A DNA stretch of 64,000 bases from Lunularia cruciata. Taxonomy: Eukaryota > Streptophyta > Marchantiopsida > Lunulariales > Lunulariaceae. Position numbers and translations under genes: made by a program. The notes below the pieces were generated by a model. It ran no database searches and had not been told where the DNA came from. It saw only the letters and a list, made by a program, of their open reading frames with translations. Every line of letters starts with the position of its first letter. Position 1 is the stretch's first letter. Below, one piece after another: positions 11,309 through 23,571 of this stretch. The stretch lies in NCBI GenBank assembly GCA_948567375.1, contig OX419757.1:16554001-16618000 (forward strand), given 5' to 3'.

Positions 11309-12060
11309 CTTTCTTCTTGCCAATTTGAATCCTCTCCAAATTTGGTAAGCTTCACAAACTCAAGCACTAGCTAGGGCTATTTCAAAAACCTCTAACTCTA
11401 GACTATGAGCTAGCATGTTTTTCACTTAGGATGAACCTCTAATGGCTATTAAGGTAATGCACCATGGACAAAGAAGGCAAGGAATCCCAACTCCATCACT
11501 CCTCCAATGCTCTCAAAATTTGGCCAAGCTTCAAAAACTCAAGCACTAGCTAGGGTAATTTGTGCAACCTCCAACTTTGGACTATGAGCTAGCTTGTCTC
11601 TCACTTGGGATGAACCTCTGATGGCTATAAAGGTAATGCACCATGGACTAAGCAAGAACCCCAACTCCATCACACTCCTCCAAGGCTAGAATTCCAAGGC
11701 ACCACCAAGACTCAAGGCATTGTTTACTAGAGAACTCAATGAGAGAGAGATAGTTGCATATGAGCCAAATAAGGAATTTTTCTTGCCAATTTGAACCCTT
11801 TCCAAATCTGGCCAAGCTTCACCAACTCAAGCACTAGCTAGGGCAATTGAGCAACCTCCAACTTTGGACTCTGAGTTGGCTTGTTTCTCACTCAAGATGA
11901 ACCTCTAATGGCAATTAAGGTAACATACCATGGACTAAGAAGGCAAGGAATCCCAACTCCATCACACTCCTCCAAGGCTAGAACTCCAAGTCTCAAGAGA
12001 TTGCTCATTAGAGAACTCAATGATAGAGAGATATTTGCAAATGAAAGGATGATGAGTAAA
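11309..12060 (-). repeat. Tandem triplication of a family-A LTR segment
   Basis: Three successive units start at about 11,309, 11,516 and 11,777. Each has a lead-in (AAGCTTCACAAACTCAAGCA or close variant, then CACTAGCTAGGG) followed by the U5-like block ATGAACCTCT...GGCTATTAAGGTAA...CCATGGAC. That block is also found at 127-190 and, reversed, near 9,490-9,535. Unit 1 lacks the distal part, unit 2 has it with small indels, and unit 3 is the most complete and runs to about 12,060. The ORFs around 11,881-12,269 fall in the repeat and are not genes. Confidence 0.7.
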
Positions 12061-14982
12061 ATTACCTGGCTTAATGTCACTTTTCTTGGTAAGTGGTCCA
12101 GCAAGACTAGTTTTTGAGCATTCATGGGATTGTCTTTCCTCCAATCTACTAGACTTAAGCTTCCTTCTTCTCTTTGCTTTCTACTAGTGTCTTGCCTTGG
12201 ATTTGGTGTCCTTGGGTATTGCTTGTTTGTTTGGTGCAACTCATCTCTTTGCTCTACCAAAGGAGACATCAGGTGTTTTCCCTAAAGCCAATGGGGATTT
12301 TTTCTTGCAATTAATGTCATGCACTATTTAGTGTCATGTTTTTTCAGCTTTGCCACTCCTTTTCTTCTTTCTTGTCTCCTGATAAGTATGTAATAGCTAT
12401 GCTAGATGGTTGTAAGATAGGTATTGTGGACATTAAAGCTTCCTTAGACCTCCATCCAAATGAGGTGGTCATCCAAGTGATGTCTCAAACACCTTCAATA
12501 CCATTTTTCTTCTAGCTTTGTTTTGAGCTCTTCATTTAGCAAGAGATCAGATTCCTTCCTTGATTCTTTTTGTATGTAATTTCTACTTTCTATCCAATGT
12601 TGTACAACCACTATAATATCATAGGGAAGTTCACTAAATTTAGTATCTATAGAGGGTACACACCAAGGAGATCTTTTGGGAATTTTATTTGCCATTGCTT
12701 ACTACACAACTTTATATGAGGTTGTAGTTGCCTTTCCCACATATGTTCTTCAATCCCTTTTAGATGATACCTACATCTTGGGCCCCTTGGGAGATGTAGT
12801 TCATGGGAAAAAGTAATGACAACTTTGCCCCAAAGAGGTCTTGACTCGAGGATGTTGCCTCACCCTCAAAGAGAAGAACAAAACAACAAGTGAATCCTCC
12901 TCAAGCAACCACTATAGTAGATTTGTCTTTTTAGTGTAGTGGAGGAGGAAGCCAAGTATAATTCAAAGTAGCCCAACCCTATAATGTGGATGCCATTTAT
13001 GTCCTTGTCTCATCTTGTCTTTAACAATTGGCTGCAAGAGGACATTGGGCCAAAAACAGAAATGGCCAACCACATAGAAAACACAAAGGATAGGAAGACC
13101 TCATCAAGCCGTACAAGGGTGAGACATCCACAAAATGCAATATGAAGCGAGTTCCATCTGAAATGCAATACAAAACAAGTTCTGTCCAATTGTGTGTGAC
13201 AAGGCTCACGTGGTACAGCCTCATGAGGACAGAAAAGGAACCGCCTAGTAGAATATATACAGGCAGGTTCTTTAGTGACTGCTTAGCGTGGTGCTTGGCG
13301 TGGTGGCGGTAGTGCAGATCATTTGAGCAATTTGAACACGTGAAAGAGAGAGCCCATGCAATGCGCTGCTTGAGTGTTGGGTGAGGTGAATAGTATAGGT
13401 TTGAGCTGTTAGGACACTGATGATGGCTGTGGGAGATGTGGCATGATTTTGATGATTTATTCCGGTGTGATCTTTCAGAGAAGGAAGGAAGGAAGCAGAT
13501 TTCATTGTTTTTCATGCAGCAGGAGGATTACAGGAGCACATGACTGATTTCAATGTAACCCGGGGCCATGAGACATGCATTAGTTCTCATATCTCATCTT
13601 AGCTGTCAAAAAGAATGGGAGATTATGTCAAAATAAGCTTAAGCTTTCAGGACACTGATTGCCATGGGAGTGCCGAGTATGCAGCCCCGCGGGTGGTTCC
13701 TTTGCCGGAGACTTTAGAAGGGTTTCCCATAAGACCCGCATCTTCATGAGCTTTTGTCATACATCCTCAAAGACAACACTCACCACTCTTAAGTCATCTC
13801 CCTCTAGTACCAGAAGGAGGACTTGGCCATAGATCAGTATTCTCAATCAGGTCTTGGGCAGTTTCCTTACAATGCCTCAAGGAGCAATTTGCTTGTCTGT
13901 AGTCTGTGGTGTGAATTATGGCTATGTCTAGGTGTTTGATATCAAGAAATATCACACTAGGCTAATATAGGTTTTCACACTGAGACTTGAGACCTTTGGT
14001 TTACAAGTTCAAACTTTAAATGCAAGGTTTAGATTCCATATATAGTCCTCATTCCTTCCGACTTCCCATCAAGTAGGAGGTTGAGGGTATTGGGATCTCC
14101 TCTTGGAGATAATGATTTTTGTAGCTCTTATATCTCAAATATGTTGATTCAATCTATTACATGTGCTTACCTACTCCTCAATTGGGGAATGCATAAGTGG
14201 CCTACTCCCTCCCTTTGAGATGTTATGTCCCAAGAGCATTGTATTTGGCATGTACATATCCTCCCACAATGATCCTCCTCCCATATTTTTAGTCCTTTAA
14301 TAATCACATGCAGCATACCTTCTCCATGCTCTTAGGGCCTTGTAAACTCCCACAATTATGAGATGACTAGTGGTATTTGCAGATAGCTCTTCCTATAGCC
14401 ATGAGAGGACTTGGTATCACAACATAAGAGACTATTGCATTGGCAACTTACCTAGGTTGTGGGCCCTAATGGCTCCCATTTTGGCATATAGTTTCCTACA
14501 TGAGGGATGTTTATTTCTATAACCACCTATTACAATAGTTGAATCAAGCACCCTTGCTTTCCAAACATCTCTTTGATTGGCTTGTGATTTATTACCAAGA
14601 TTGGCACATATATCACTTCCTCCAATTGCAGACTTTGAAGTATTTAATTGGGCTTATTGGCCTTTCAATCCCCAAGGCTACTACCATCCTAGCCAAAGGG
14701 ATGCTCCTACTTCACCATGCACTCCTCATTACGAGTAGGTATGAAGCATGGGGAATAATTTAAGAAATGTATGTTATAGCAAAGAACTTGTGAAGAGTTA
14801 TGATTTAAGAAGTTGGAGCTCTGTACCTTATCTTTAATTCTTCACAAAATTGGTCAAGGAGGCACAAGTATATGTTGGGTAGTAATACACCTCATGTCTC
14901 AAATCTAATTTGAGTTTTAGATACACAAAATATATATGGTGAGAAATCTTCCACTTTCTCTACACTGCCACAATAAAGACAT
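12061..14982. other. Interval without a recognisable gene; longest chance ORF at 13,021-13,515 (-)
   Basis: No retrotransposon motif is evident. The part from about 13,030 to 13,740 retains CpG dinucleotides, unlike its flanks, so it may be non-transposon DNA. It has a 164-codon open frame on the minus strand (13,021-13,515), rich in His, Ser, Cys and Leu, with no signal peptide or domain I recognise. I do not call it a gene. The rest (12,061-13,000; 13,750-14,982) is AT-rich with stops in all frames. Confidence 0.4.
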
Positions 14983-15390
14983 TGTTGAAAATACATTTCA
15001 GATGGTAGTACATGTGGCATTGATATAGCATGTACCTATACTATAGGTGTTAGGGTTTTTACATAGCACCTAACACACAATTGCAGCATTTGTTAGGGCA
15101 GAGTATTTGGGTCTTAAATTTGAGAGAGTAGGTCCTCACTCCATTGAGATGCAGGTGGCATAGTCAAGAAGCTTGAGCATCAGTTTGGAGAAGCAAGATC
15201 ATGCAACAAAACCAAGTTTTTCATTAGCTTAGATCCTATATCTACCCTATAGGTATTCCAGTCTTCATTTCATGCAATTAGATTTTCAATAAGAGTAAAT
15301 AGATACAAGTGATTTCTATACCTTTTTGTGTTCCTTGTATGTTGTAAATGCTATGCAGATTTGCTTTATGGTTTACAAAAATTTTCAATA
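14983..15390 (+). repeat. 5' LTR of copia-1
   Basis: It begins TGTTGAAAATAC and ends ATTTTCAATA, the mutated form of the TTTTCAACA seen at the 3' LTR end. The terminal inverted repeat TGTTGAAAA/TTTTCAACA is therefore nearly intact across the pair. Shared blocks with 19,603-20,011 include the run around GTACCTATACTATAGGTGTT. The primer-binding site after it is not clear (GGTTTCCCACC follows). Confidence 0.9.
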
Positions 15391-15489
15391 GGTTTCCCAC
15401 CGTGCCAGGAATGACAAAAGATTATTCTTGGTGTAAAATTTCTAAGAGACTAAAAGACTAGACAAGAATCTTTTACATTTGAGAGTAGA

Positions 15490-16290
15490 TTGGAACACAA
15501 TGGGAACAAGGAGCAATATGAGAGATATAACACACATTAGTCAATTCAATGGGGAGAATTTTGTGATTCAAAAATTTCAAATGATGATAGTCTTCAAATC
15601 AAAGAGACTTATAGGGTTTGTTAATGGGATAGAGACGATAAAATGAGCCATAGTCAATGGAGGTGAAGTTGATTTGCAGAGCAAAAATGATGTTATAGAC
15701 TGTACATCAATGCAACCATAGAAGATAAGTATTAACAAGATTGATTAATTGTAGAATTGCAAAAAAAAAGTGAAGTAGATTGATTACATCACATGGGCAA
15801 TGTGTGCTTAAGAGAAAAAGCATGTTCTCTAGTAGAGATTCTTTCAATTACAAATGAAACCAAGACAAGAGATAGCAAGTTTTATTAGTTGGTTGAGGTC
15901 TTTTTTAGGAACCCTTGCTAGTCAATTGAGTAACCTTGGTGTTAACATAGAATATTCTTCAAGCATCACCAAGATTATTTGTATTTTTCCACAAGCCACA
16001 TGGGATAATGTAACTTGAGGAGTAGCAAATCATCAAGAAACTCATTGCAAGACCACTCAAGGAAGAAACCTTGAACAGATGTTAAGAGGAGAAAGAAGGG
16101 AGTTCAAAAGAAAGATTTTTTCTTGAAGAATTGAGAGGTATGAGAGGTAGCAACAATGCTGAGAGTCAAAAGAAGACCAAAAATTTTGAGCTAAAGAAGA
16201 GAACAAGCTCCAACAAATGTGGAAAGAAGGAGCATTAGGCAAGAGAATGCAAAACCTCCCAAGAAGAAAGCTACACAATACGGCTTATAT
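15490..16290 (+). pseudogene. copia-1 gag, broken
   Basis: The frame from about 15,497 has an FNGENFVIQKFQM block and VFKSKRLIGFVNG, the usual N-terminal signature of copia Gag (family members read FNG.N...W). Stops follow. A zinc-knuckle remnant is at about 16,200-16,255 (KCGKKEH-stop-ARECK), where a stop replaces the usual Trp and the first Cys is lost. The long A-rich gaps and frame changes leave no functional Gag. Confidence 0.75.
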
Positions 16291-16376
16291 AAAAAGTCAA
16301 GCCAATGCTCTTATGACATAGAGTATTTCATTAATTTCTAGTTATTTCATTGCCATAAGCAATGATCATCTAGACA

Positions 16377-17722
16377 ATGATGTTTAGTATGCTAATGGAG
16401 GAGCTTTAAAGCACATGACCAATAGATGTGAGTGATTCCAAGATTTCAAGAAGATCAAAGAATAAACATGGCCCATGTATGTTATTGAAGATTGAAAGGT
16501 TTGGGTTGCTGGTCTGGGAAACATCCCAATTTCTTGCAAGCTTGGCACAAGAATAAAAGGAGTTAACAAATGAGTTCTCTATGTTTTGGAGTTGAAGTGC
16601 AACCTATTTTATTGGTCCAGTAGCATACAAAGGCATTCAAACCACCTACACCAAAGAAGACTACTGCATGGAGAAAGATGGAGTAGTGTGATGAAGAATG
16701 TCTTTGATTCAAAGCTCTACAAAATTCAGATCAAAGTTACCAAGATAGGTAGCATTTCACAAGCAAACTCTATTTTTGCAAGTGATGGGAAGAGTCAGAA
16801 GCTAGAAAAGAAAAGAAAAGAAAATCAAAAGTTAGATATTCTACTTTGGCACTAAAGACTTGGTCATCTCAATCTTACCTACATTAGGAAGATGGAGAGA
16901 GAAGGACTAATAAAAGGTCTCTGTTTGAAACCACAAGAGCTAATAGCCAAAAGTCTTTCTACTATGATGGATGAGCTTTAAGGAATTAATATAGCTTACC
17001 CCTAGCAAAATCCAGCAATAGTAGAGGCAAGAACAAGGTTGGAGAGTTCTTTCACATTGATACTTGTGGTCCTATGATTGTGAGCTCAATAAGAGGATCA
17101 AGGTATTATCTCCTTTTTAAGGATGATACTAGTGGTTTTAAGATATGTATTTTTCTTGAAAGGGAAGTCAAAAACTCTCTCTTGCTTCAAACAACTCCAC
17201 ATATAAGTAGAAACTCAATGTGGAGTGAAAATCAAGAAACTATGATCTGATAGAGGGGGTGAATGCATTGGAAAAGAATTTGTTGCTTTTGCATAGAATG
17301 TTGGGTTAGTTCATGAACTTATAGTGCCTTACACTCTTGAGCAAAGGGTATCTTAGAGAGAGATTACAGAATAGTGTTTGAAGTAGCAAGAAGGATATAA
17401 CAAGCTGCCTAAAAGTTGTGAGGAAAAGTAGTGAAAGCTCCTAACATGTTTGGAATAGGGTTTTCATTAGAGTTTTAGAGAAAAATCCTTATGAGCTCTA
17501 TCATGGAACAAAACCAATAGTTGCACATTTGAGAACTTTTTGTTGCTTGGTCTTTGTGAATACACCAAAGGGTCAGAGAAAGAAGTTTGATCCAAAGGGA
17601 CAAGAGATGTCTTTTGTTGGATATATTTCAGAACCCAAAGCCTTTAGATTGCGGTATAAGAAGAATAACAATATATGTGAAAGTAAGGATGTCATGTTTA
17701 GAGAGGAGCAGCCTGATCATTG
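16377..17722 (+). pseudogene. copia-1 protease and integrase, broken
   Basis: The protease active-site block reads ANGGALKHMTNR (about 16,390-16,425), where family members have DSGASKHMT, so the catalytic Asp is Asn. The GAG-pre-integrase block is RLGHLNLTYIRKMEREGLIK (about 16,858-16,917, after a stop). The integrase core keeps HIDTCGP (about 17,056) and SDRGGEC (about 17,245), the first two catalytic Asp positions, but these lie in different frames. The C-terminal block KRKKFDPKGQ...FVGY is present at 17,529-17,722 as GQRKKFDPKGQEMSFVGY. Confidence 0.85.
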
Positions 17723-18189
17723 ATCGTTAAAAATGTTGAACTTAGACACATATTGTCTTCAAGAGAGCCATAAAGAGCAAGCCAATGCTAGAATGTGCAT
17801 TGATAAGATGGAAGTTGATGGAGAGTTTCCACAAGCTTCTAAGTGGTCTACAAAGCAAGCTTCAAAAGAATAGCATCCGTCCACTTCAAGAAGAAAGTGA
17901 GGGCAATCAGAAACCTGATTCGCAAATGAGTTCTACTTCAACCACTCAAGATAGAGAAGATTGTAGATGTAGGAGAATGAGAAGACCACCATAAAGGCTT
18001 GGTGAGTGGTACTATGATAAGACATCTTATGCCAACATTTTGTAACTAAGATTGAAAGAGAAGATGTAGACTCCAATCCTATTTATTTTCAAGATGCAAT
18101 GCAATCACTGGAGTCGGTGAAGGCCATCAATGAGGAATTAAAGTCAATTGGAGTAGAACAAGACTTGGAAGCTAACAACATTGCATGCA

Positions 18190-19000
18190 GGGGGAAAAGC
18201 AATCAAATGTAAGTGGTTTTATAGAACCAGGCTTGATGTTAAGGGCCAAGCTTGATGTTAAGGGCAACATCTCAAGGCATGAGGCTAGACTTGTAGCCAA
18301 GAGATATTCATAACTTGAAAATATTGACTATGAGGAGACATTCGCTCCAATAGTTAAGTTTGATTCCATCAGATATGTTCTTTCACTAGCTATAGCGGAA
18401 GACATGGAGATAGCATATTTGACATCAAGACAACTTTTCTTAATGGAGATTTGCATGAGGAAATTTACATGGAGAAATCACAAGGATAAATAGAAGCTGG
18501 AAACTAGAAGGTGTTTGTAGATTGTTGAAGAGTCCTTATTGATTAAAGCAAGCCTCAAGGAACTAGAACCGGAAGTTTGATGACTTCTTAGTGAGAGTAT
18601 GGTTTGCAAGCATTACTTTCTGATCCTTTTGTATATTATGGATATGGGGTAATCCTCACTATCTTTGTAAATGATGGGCTGATTTGTGGGAAAGAAAAAT
18701 CCCACATTGCTATCATGTTAGATCCCCTTTGTAGAGAGTTTGAAGTTACACATGAAGAAGTAGAATGCTCTGTAGGACTTCAGATTTTTGGTGATAGAAA
18801 AAAATTCAGAATACTATTGACTGCAGAAAGATATGTAAAGTCAATTATAAATTGGTTTAATCTTGGAGATGCACATCCAATTGCTAGTCCTGCATATCCA
18901 AGTGCTAGATTACAAGCTGAAGAAAGTGAACAGATTAGAGCACCCTACCAAGAAGTAGTAGGATATCTAATTGTATGCTATGATATGTACAAGACCTGAC
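18190..19000 (+). pseudogene. copia-1 reverse transcriptase, broken
   Basis: Blocks run in order. They are CKWFYRTRLDVKG (about 18,205), HEARLVAKRYS (about 18,278), DYEETFAPIVKFDSIRYVLS (about 18,327), FDIKTTFLNGDLHEEIYMEK (about 18,418-18,477), and from 18,604 the frame with ILTIFVNDGLICG. The last is the catalytic YVDD box, with the second-to-last Asp changed to Asn. A local duplication of about 20 bp (GCTTGATGTTAAGGGC repeated at about 18,230-18,268) breaks the frame near the start. Confidence 0.85.
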
Positions 19001-19079
19001 ATAGCTTATGTTGTTAGCATAGTAGCAAAGTATAGTTCCTTCTTGTCAACACTAGGAAGTAATGAACAGAATCTTCAAG

Positions 19080-19513
19080 TACCTCAAAGGTACTTTGGAT
19101 TATGGATTAGAATTTAGTGGAGGTTCTGATGCCGCTAATGCACTAGCTAGGTAATGTGATGTTGATTTTGTGGGTGATTTAGAGAATAGAAAATCACACA
19201 TTGGTTTCATATTCATGATGAATGGTGTACCACTAGCTTGGAGCAACCAACAAAAGAATGCATGGTCACTACTATCACAGAGGCAGAGTACATAGCAGCA
19301 TGTTTTGTTGCCAAACAAGCAATATGGTTTTGCAGGTCACTCAAGGAACTACAATTTGTACAAGATGGTCCACCTCAGCTGTACAACAACAATCAAAGTG
19401 CTAAAGTGCAATGTGAGAACCAAGCACATAGAGATATAATATCATTATATGAGAGAGCAGCAAGAGAAACAAGAAATCTATTTCAATTAGGTCAACACCA
19501 AAAATCAGATTAA
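19080..19513 (+). pseudogene. copia-1 RNase H, broken
   Basis: The frame with VDFVGDLENRKSHIGFIFM (about 19,150-19,215) is the first RNase H block (family DADWAGD..DRKS). The frame at 19,238-19,513 has TTITEAEYIAACFVAKQAIW, the T.SS.EAEY block with its Glu and Ala kept, and NNQSAKV (family DNQSAI). A frameshift separates the two pieces. The element runs on to the 3' LTR at 19,603. Confidence 0.85.
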
Positions 19514-19602
19514 ATGTATTTTTATGAAAGCCTTACTAGGAGATAAGTTTCATCGGTTTAAAAATTTGATTGGAGTACTACCATTTCTTCAATGAGTGGG
19601 AC

Positions 19603-20011
19603 TGCTGAAAATACATTTCAGATGTAGTACATGTGGCATCAATATAGCATGTACCTATACTATAGGTGTTAGGTACATAGCATCTATAGTACCTAGCACC
19701 CAATGGCAACATTAGTTAGGGTTAGAATATTTAGGTCTTACCTTTGAGATAGCAGGTTCCTCATTCCATCATTATGCAGGCAGCATAGTCAAGAAGCTTG
19801 AGCAGCAGGAGGTGTGAGCAACAGTCTGGAGAAGCAAGGTCAAGCAACAAGAGCAAGTTTTTCATTAGCTTAGAACCTGCATACTAGCTTCCATTCATCA
19901 CTTCATGTAACTAGATTTGCAATAAGAGGAAATTGGTAAAAGTGTTTATAGATCTTTTCGTGTTCCTTGTATGTTGCAGATTTGCTACAATATTTACTAC
20001 ACTTTTCAACA
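19603..20011 (+). repeat. 3' LTR of copia-1
   Basis: It begins TGCTGAAAATACATTTC and ends CTTTTCAACA, matching the 5' LTR throughout. It carries an extra AGGAGGTGTGAGCA-type insertion near 19,805-19,820 and an additional short duplication around TACATAGCATC. It is followed directly by GATAT, the TSD partner of GACAT before the 5' LTR. Confidence 0.9.
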
Positions 20012-21060
20012 GATATGGATTCTCCTTTGACCAACAATCCTATCCTTGAGAATGCCGATTAACCAACTTTAAGGAATATTCATTGCTAGGAATATTTGGA
20101 GGTAATAGCCATTTTTATAGCTCCCTTTGCAAAAAGGGAAAAAGAAAATCAATATGAAATTAAACATAAGAGTCCGGGTACGCTATCGGTCATCGAGGAA
20201 TACTTAGGCTATTTGCGCGGAAATCGTCAAGCCATTTCTATAACGAAGTGCCGAAGGTCTTCGGCCCTTCGTTCGGCCCCGGTTCTAAGCGCAAATGTGA
20301 AATGGCCCATGACACAACATTGATATTTTGCCAATCTGGGGCCTCCAAGATAGTTTTACATTGTCGTAGCCATTTATTGGTAGGATACGTTAGGATCCAA
20401 CTAACTAACCGCGGTCGGACCCCAAGCCTTCTTCTTGTCTGGGTTCAGTCTCCGGGCGTGAACCATGTCTCTCGAAATTGATGAATCAGTACATAACCTC
20501 TAAGATGGTTTCACACATCGAGGTCCAAATGGGTGTTTTCACATCTTAGCGTAATGCACTCCTCTTAAAATTTTAATTTCTTTTCAAATAATTTTATTTC
20601 ATTTTGTTTTATTTTATTTTATTTGGGGAGCCGAATGCGGGGAAATCTTACACGTAAAGTTCGGAGGGAAGCGCCCGAGCATAAAAAATATATTTTTTCC
20701 CCTTGCGCACCCTTCCCCCTCTGGTCGTCGCACGCAGTGCCCCTCCCTATGGTCCGAAGGTGCGTAAGCACTTTCAGACAGAAGACTTCGTTATGAAAGA
20801 ATCGCCGAAGGCCGGAAATGTCTGGAGAATTCCCGCGCACGAAGACGAGAAGGAGAGGGCCGAGTGCCTGAAGGCCAGTCACACGTTGCGTGCGCGAGAT
20901 CAGATATACCAAACATCATAGTGGAGGCCATCACATGATCATCTGCATTTCTGCGTTTCTTTTCAAGATTTCAGCTCACGTTCCAGCATCATTCGTTTTC
21001 CCGACCGTCGTCTACTCGAGACGGTAAGTCAAATCGCATAAGGCAAGATTTAGAGTATTA
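20012..21060. other. CpG-retaining segment with organelle-like features
   Basis: Immediately right of copia-1 the base composition changes to CpG-containing sequence. It holds a group II intron domain V-like stretch (20,628-20,662) and a GC-rich perfect hairpin GCCGAAG-GT-CTTCGGC (20,250-20,265) followed by CCTTCGTTCGG, a style typical of plant mitochondrial repeats. Open frames at 20,248-20,481, 20,619-20,912 and 20,703-20,921 show no protein I recognise. A nuclear copy of mitochondrial DNA is my inference, and its borders are unknown. Confidence 0.45.
20628..20679 (+). ncRNA. Group II intron domain V-like remnant
   Basis: The 35-nt stretch starts GAGCCGAATGCGGGGAAA and ends ACGTAAAGTTC, close to the conserved domain V pattern GAGCCGTATGCG...GAAA...ACGTACGGTTC. 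It keeps the AGC catalytic triad and the GAAA tetraloop. It is followed by GGAGGGAAGCGCCC, as often seen after domain V in organelle introns. The 3' strand is degraded (AAAG for ACGG), so the helix would not close properly and this is a dead copy. Confidence 0.55.
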
Positions 21061-23571
21061 TAATAGTTGTCTTACATTTGCACTTCAGGCATGATACAGT
21101 CGGTGAATGTGACCAGAGTTATTCTTCGAATGTTCTTACTCACCACAGTACAGTATCACCGTGGTGAATTGGCATTGCCAAGCATCGCCGATAGTCTAGT
21201 GGTGAATAGTCTTGTTCTTTCATTCTGGTCCTCGTTGTCATTCTTGCTACAGCAAAATGCATAAGGGTTGGAGGCATAGCTCACCACGGAGTGAGGAGGG
21301 TGTTGTAGGTAAACAAACCTCCTCCATGGTCCGAGTAAAACTGGACAGATTTGATATGATTACAATGCGTAACAGGAGCCTAGCCTCAGACACAGCACTG
21401 TTGGGACAAGAATCTAGATCCAGATGGATTCTGATTTTCTTGCAATATTTCTGAAAATTACATACGATCAGAAGACAGTTCCGCAGGTATCCAAAATAAA
21501 ATCTAGACTCCTCGGGAAATAACGCTAATATTAGACTATCCTTCGTGGATGTATGATGGTATGAAGGACTCTATTTATTTCTGGATGCAGCAATTTTACC
21601 AATGGTCATGATGAACATGTAGCTTATAAATATAAAATGAGTGCTTCAGGACGGGTACACGGGACCTTTGTTGATTACAATGTCCGATTAATATTTGGAT
21701 GTCCACAGAATTTGAATGCTTTAAAGTTTTCGGGACAAGACTTTGAAGGTCTGTGGCTTTGTGATGAATTGGTTTAACTTTGTGGATTATGAGTTTTTCT
21801 GGGGGATTTGATTGGGTAGATTTTCCTGTTCTGCATTCACTTCAGTTCACGTATGTATGTACAGTGAACAAGCTATGAATCCGATTGGCTTTCTAGTTCT
21901 AGATTTTGCCGTAAACTGATATCCAAAATGTGCATTTCCAACTCGTTTGCGAAGATCTAGACCCAGCACTGATCAGACTGGCAACCAGGCATTGGACTGG
22001 TTGTACGTTAAGCTGCTCTCAGTGTGGTCTACGCATTACAGTGAGCTGTGATTTGTGCCCGCAATTTTACTGAAGTAGAATATACAATCAACGATGAGCA
22101 TCAATATCAAAAGCTTCAACATTGAGCTGAACAGTCACGAACAAAATATTACAGTACTCGGAAAACTAACCAGGATCACCATACCTCGAATGACATACAA
22201 AGGAGTTCCGAAACACATCAAGATTTCCACACACTGGAGTCTACATACGAAGGAAGCAATTCCGAGATTGGCCAAGATTGCCATACTCGGAGGCCGCACA
22301 CCAACAAGCGGTTCCGAAATTAACCAAAAGGAGGTCTAAGTTAACCAGGATCTATAAGATGAAGGGTGATCAGGCGCTAAAAGAATGCTTAGGGCCTCTG
22401 CCCATTCATCCTGTCATTTGAACATTCTTACAAGTATAAATCTCCAGGGACCATTTAAGAGGAGGGATATTTTTTAATCATAGACTTCTAGACAATGTAT
22501 TCTACTTGATAGGGTTTTACCAAATTGGGTTTTCTAAATATTGCTTGTAATTTAAAAATCGTTTTCTATTTTAATTAATATCCTGCACATATTACAAAAA
22601 GATTCTCATTTTGCTGATGTGGTATCATCTAGATAATGTGTATTAAGTAATAATTCCAAGACATTAGGAGATTTCATTTCAAGATTGATCTTAAAATTTT
22701 AGATCAATATCTTTTTTTTAAATTAATCTCTAAAACTAGTAAGTGTGCACAATATCCTTTATTACGAATCTGGGTAACAATTTACGATCAGATAAATAAA
22801 AAAATAGTGGCCAAAAACACTTACCCGCTTTAACAACTCTCTTCCCTGAAATTTTGCTCCTTTACGCGATCATCTCACGATTATCTGAAAAAGAGATCGT
22901 GATCTCACGTCTTCGTCTATACCGCCTTAGGGATGCGTTGCGTGCCTTGCGTTCTCCTACCTCAAGGATACAAAACATGTTTCTATCGTACATTCCTAAA
23001 TAGTTACAATAGAAACGTCCAAAATTGTCTGAATGGTGCAGCGCAATTCCTTAGGGTGCATTCGAGGACAGCTCCTCTCGACAATCTCATCGTGCATTCA
23101 ACATATCGTAGGATGGCGGGTTTTACTTATCGATTCTATGGAATTTTTATTTTTAAGCAGAGAGAGAGGAGGTCTACCCTAGAGGTATTTAATAGTACTT
23201 GGTGAAAGAAATTGTCTCTAATAAAATCCACAATATAATTTACGACAAGTTTCATTTTTGGATTCCAAGTAGAATCAAGTGGAGTGTTATGAGAAGGATT
23301 AATAATGAGGGCAAACGTCAAAAATATCTCGACAAATAATGATACTACAAACCTAACCCAATCAAATTCACTATTTATAATAGTAGTCTTGGATTTTGTC
23401 AAACCTTAATACTGGTTCTGAATGCTTTGTCGGAAAAGCAGAAGCCGTGCCCGTTCTCCCGGATTCACCGGTGAGGTGGTTGGTCTACAGGGTTCCACAT
23501 GCTTGGTCGAGAAAGTGCCCCTCCTCTCGGTTCCACAGGTGAGGTGAAGTGGTCGGTCTACAGTAAGGACC

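Larger units (their letters stand above)
14983..20011 (+). mobile_element. Full-length degenerate Ty1/copia retrotransposon copia-1
   Basis: Two direct LTRs (14,983-15,390 and 19,603-20,011) flank gag, protease, integrase, reverse transcriptase and RNase H remnants in that order, which is the copia order. The flanking pentamers are GACAT (14,978-14,982) and GATAT (20,012-20,016), a TSD with one mismatch. This fixes the element at 5,029 bp. The LTRs differ by many substitutions and indels, and the coding region has many stops, so the insertion is old. The element is transcriptionally and enzymatically dead by inspection. Confidence 0.92.

Noticed and set aside
13021-13515. 164-codon open frame on the minus strand
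   Set aside because: It has no recognisable motif, unusual His/Ser/Cys-rich composition, no supporting context, and another frame overlaps it (13,272-13,505). Length alone does not support a gene.
20619-20921. Open frames of 72-97 codons overlapping on both strands in the organelle-like segment
   Set aside because: Neither strand gives a recognised organelle or nuclear protein. The frames are open because the DNA is GC-richer there.
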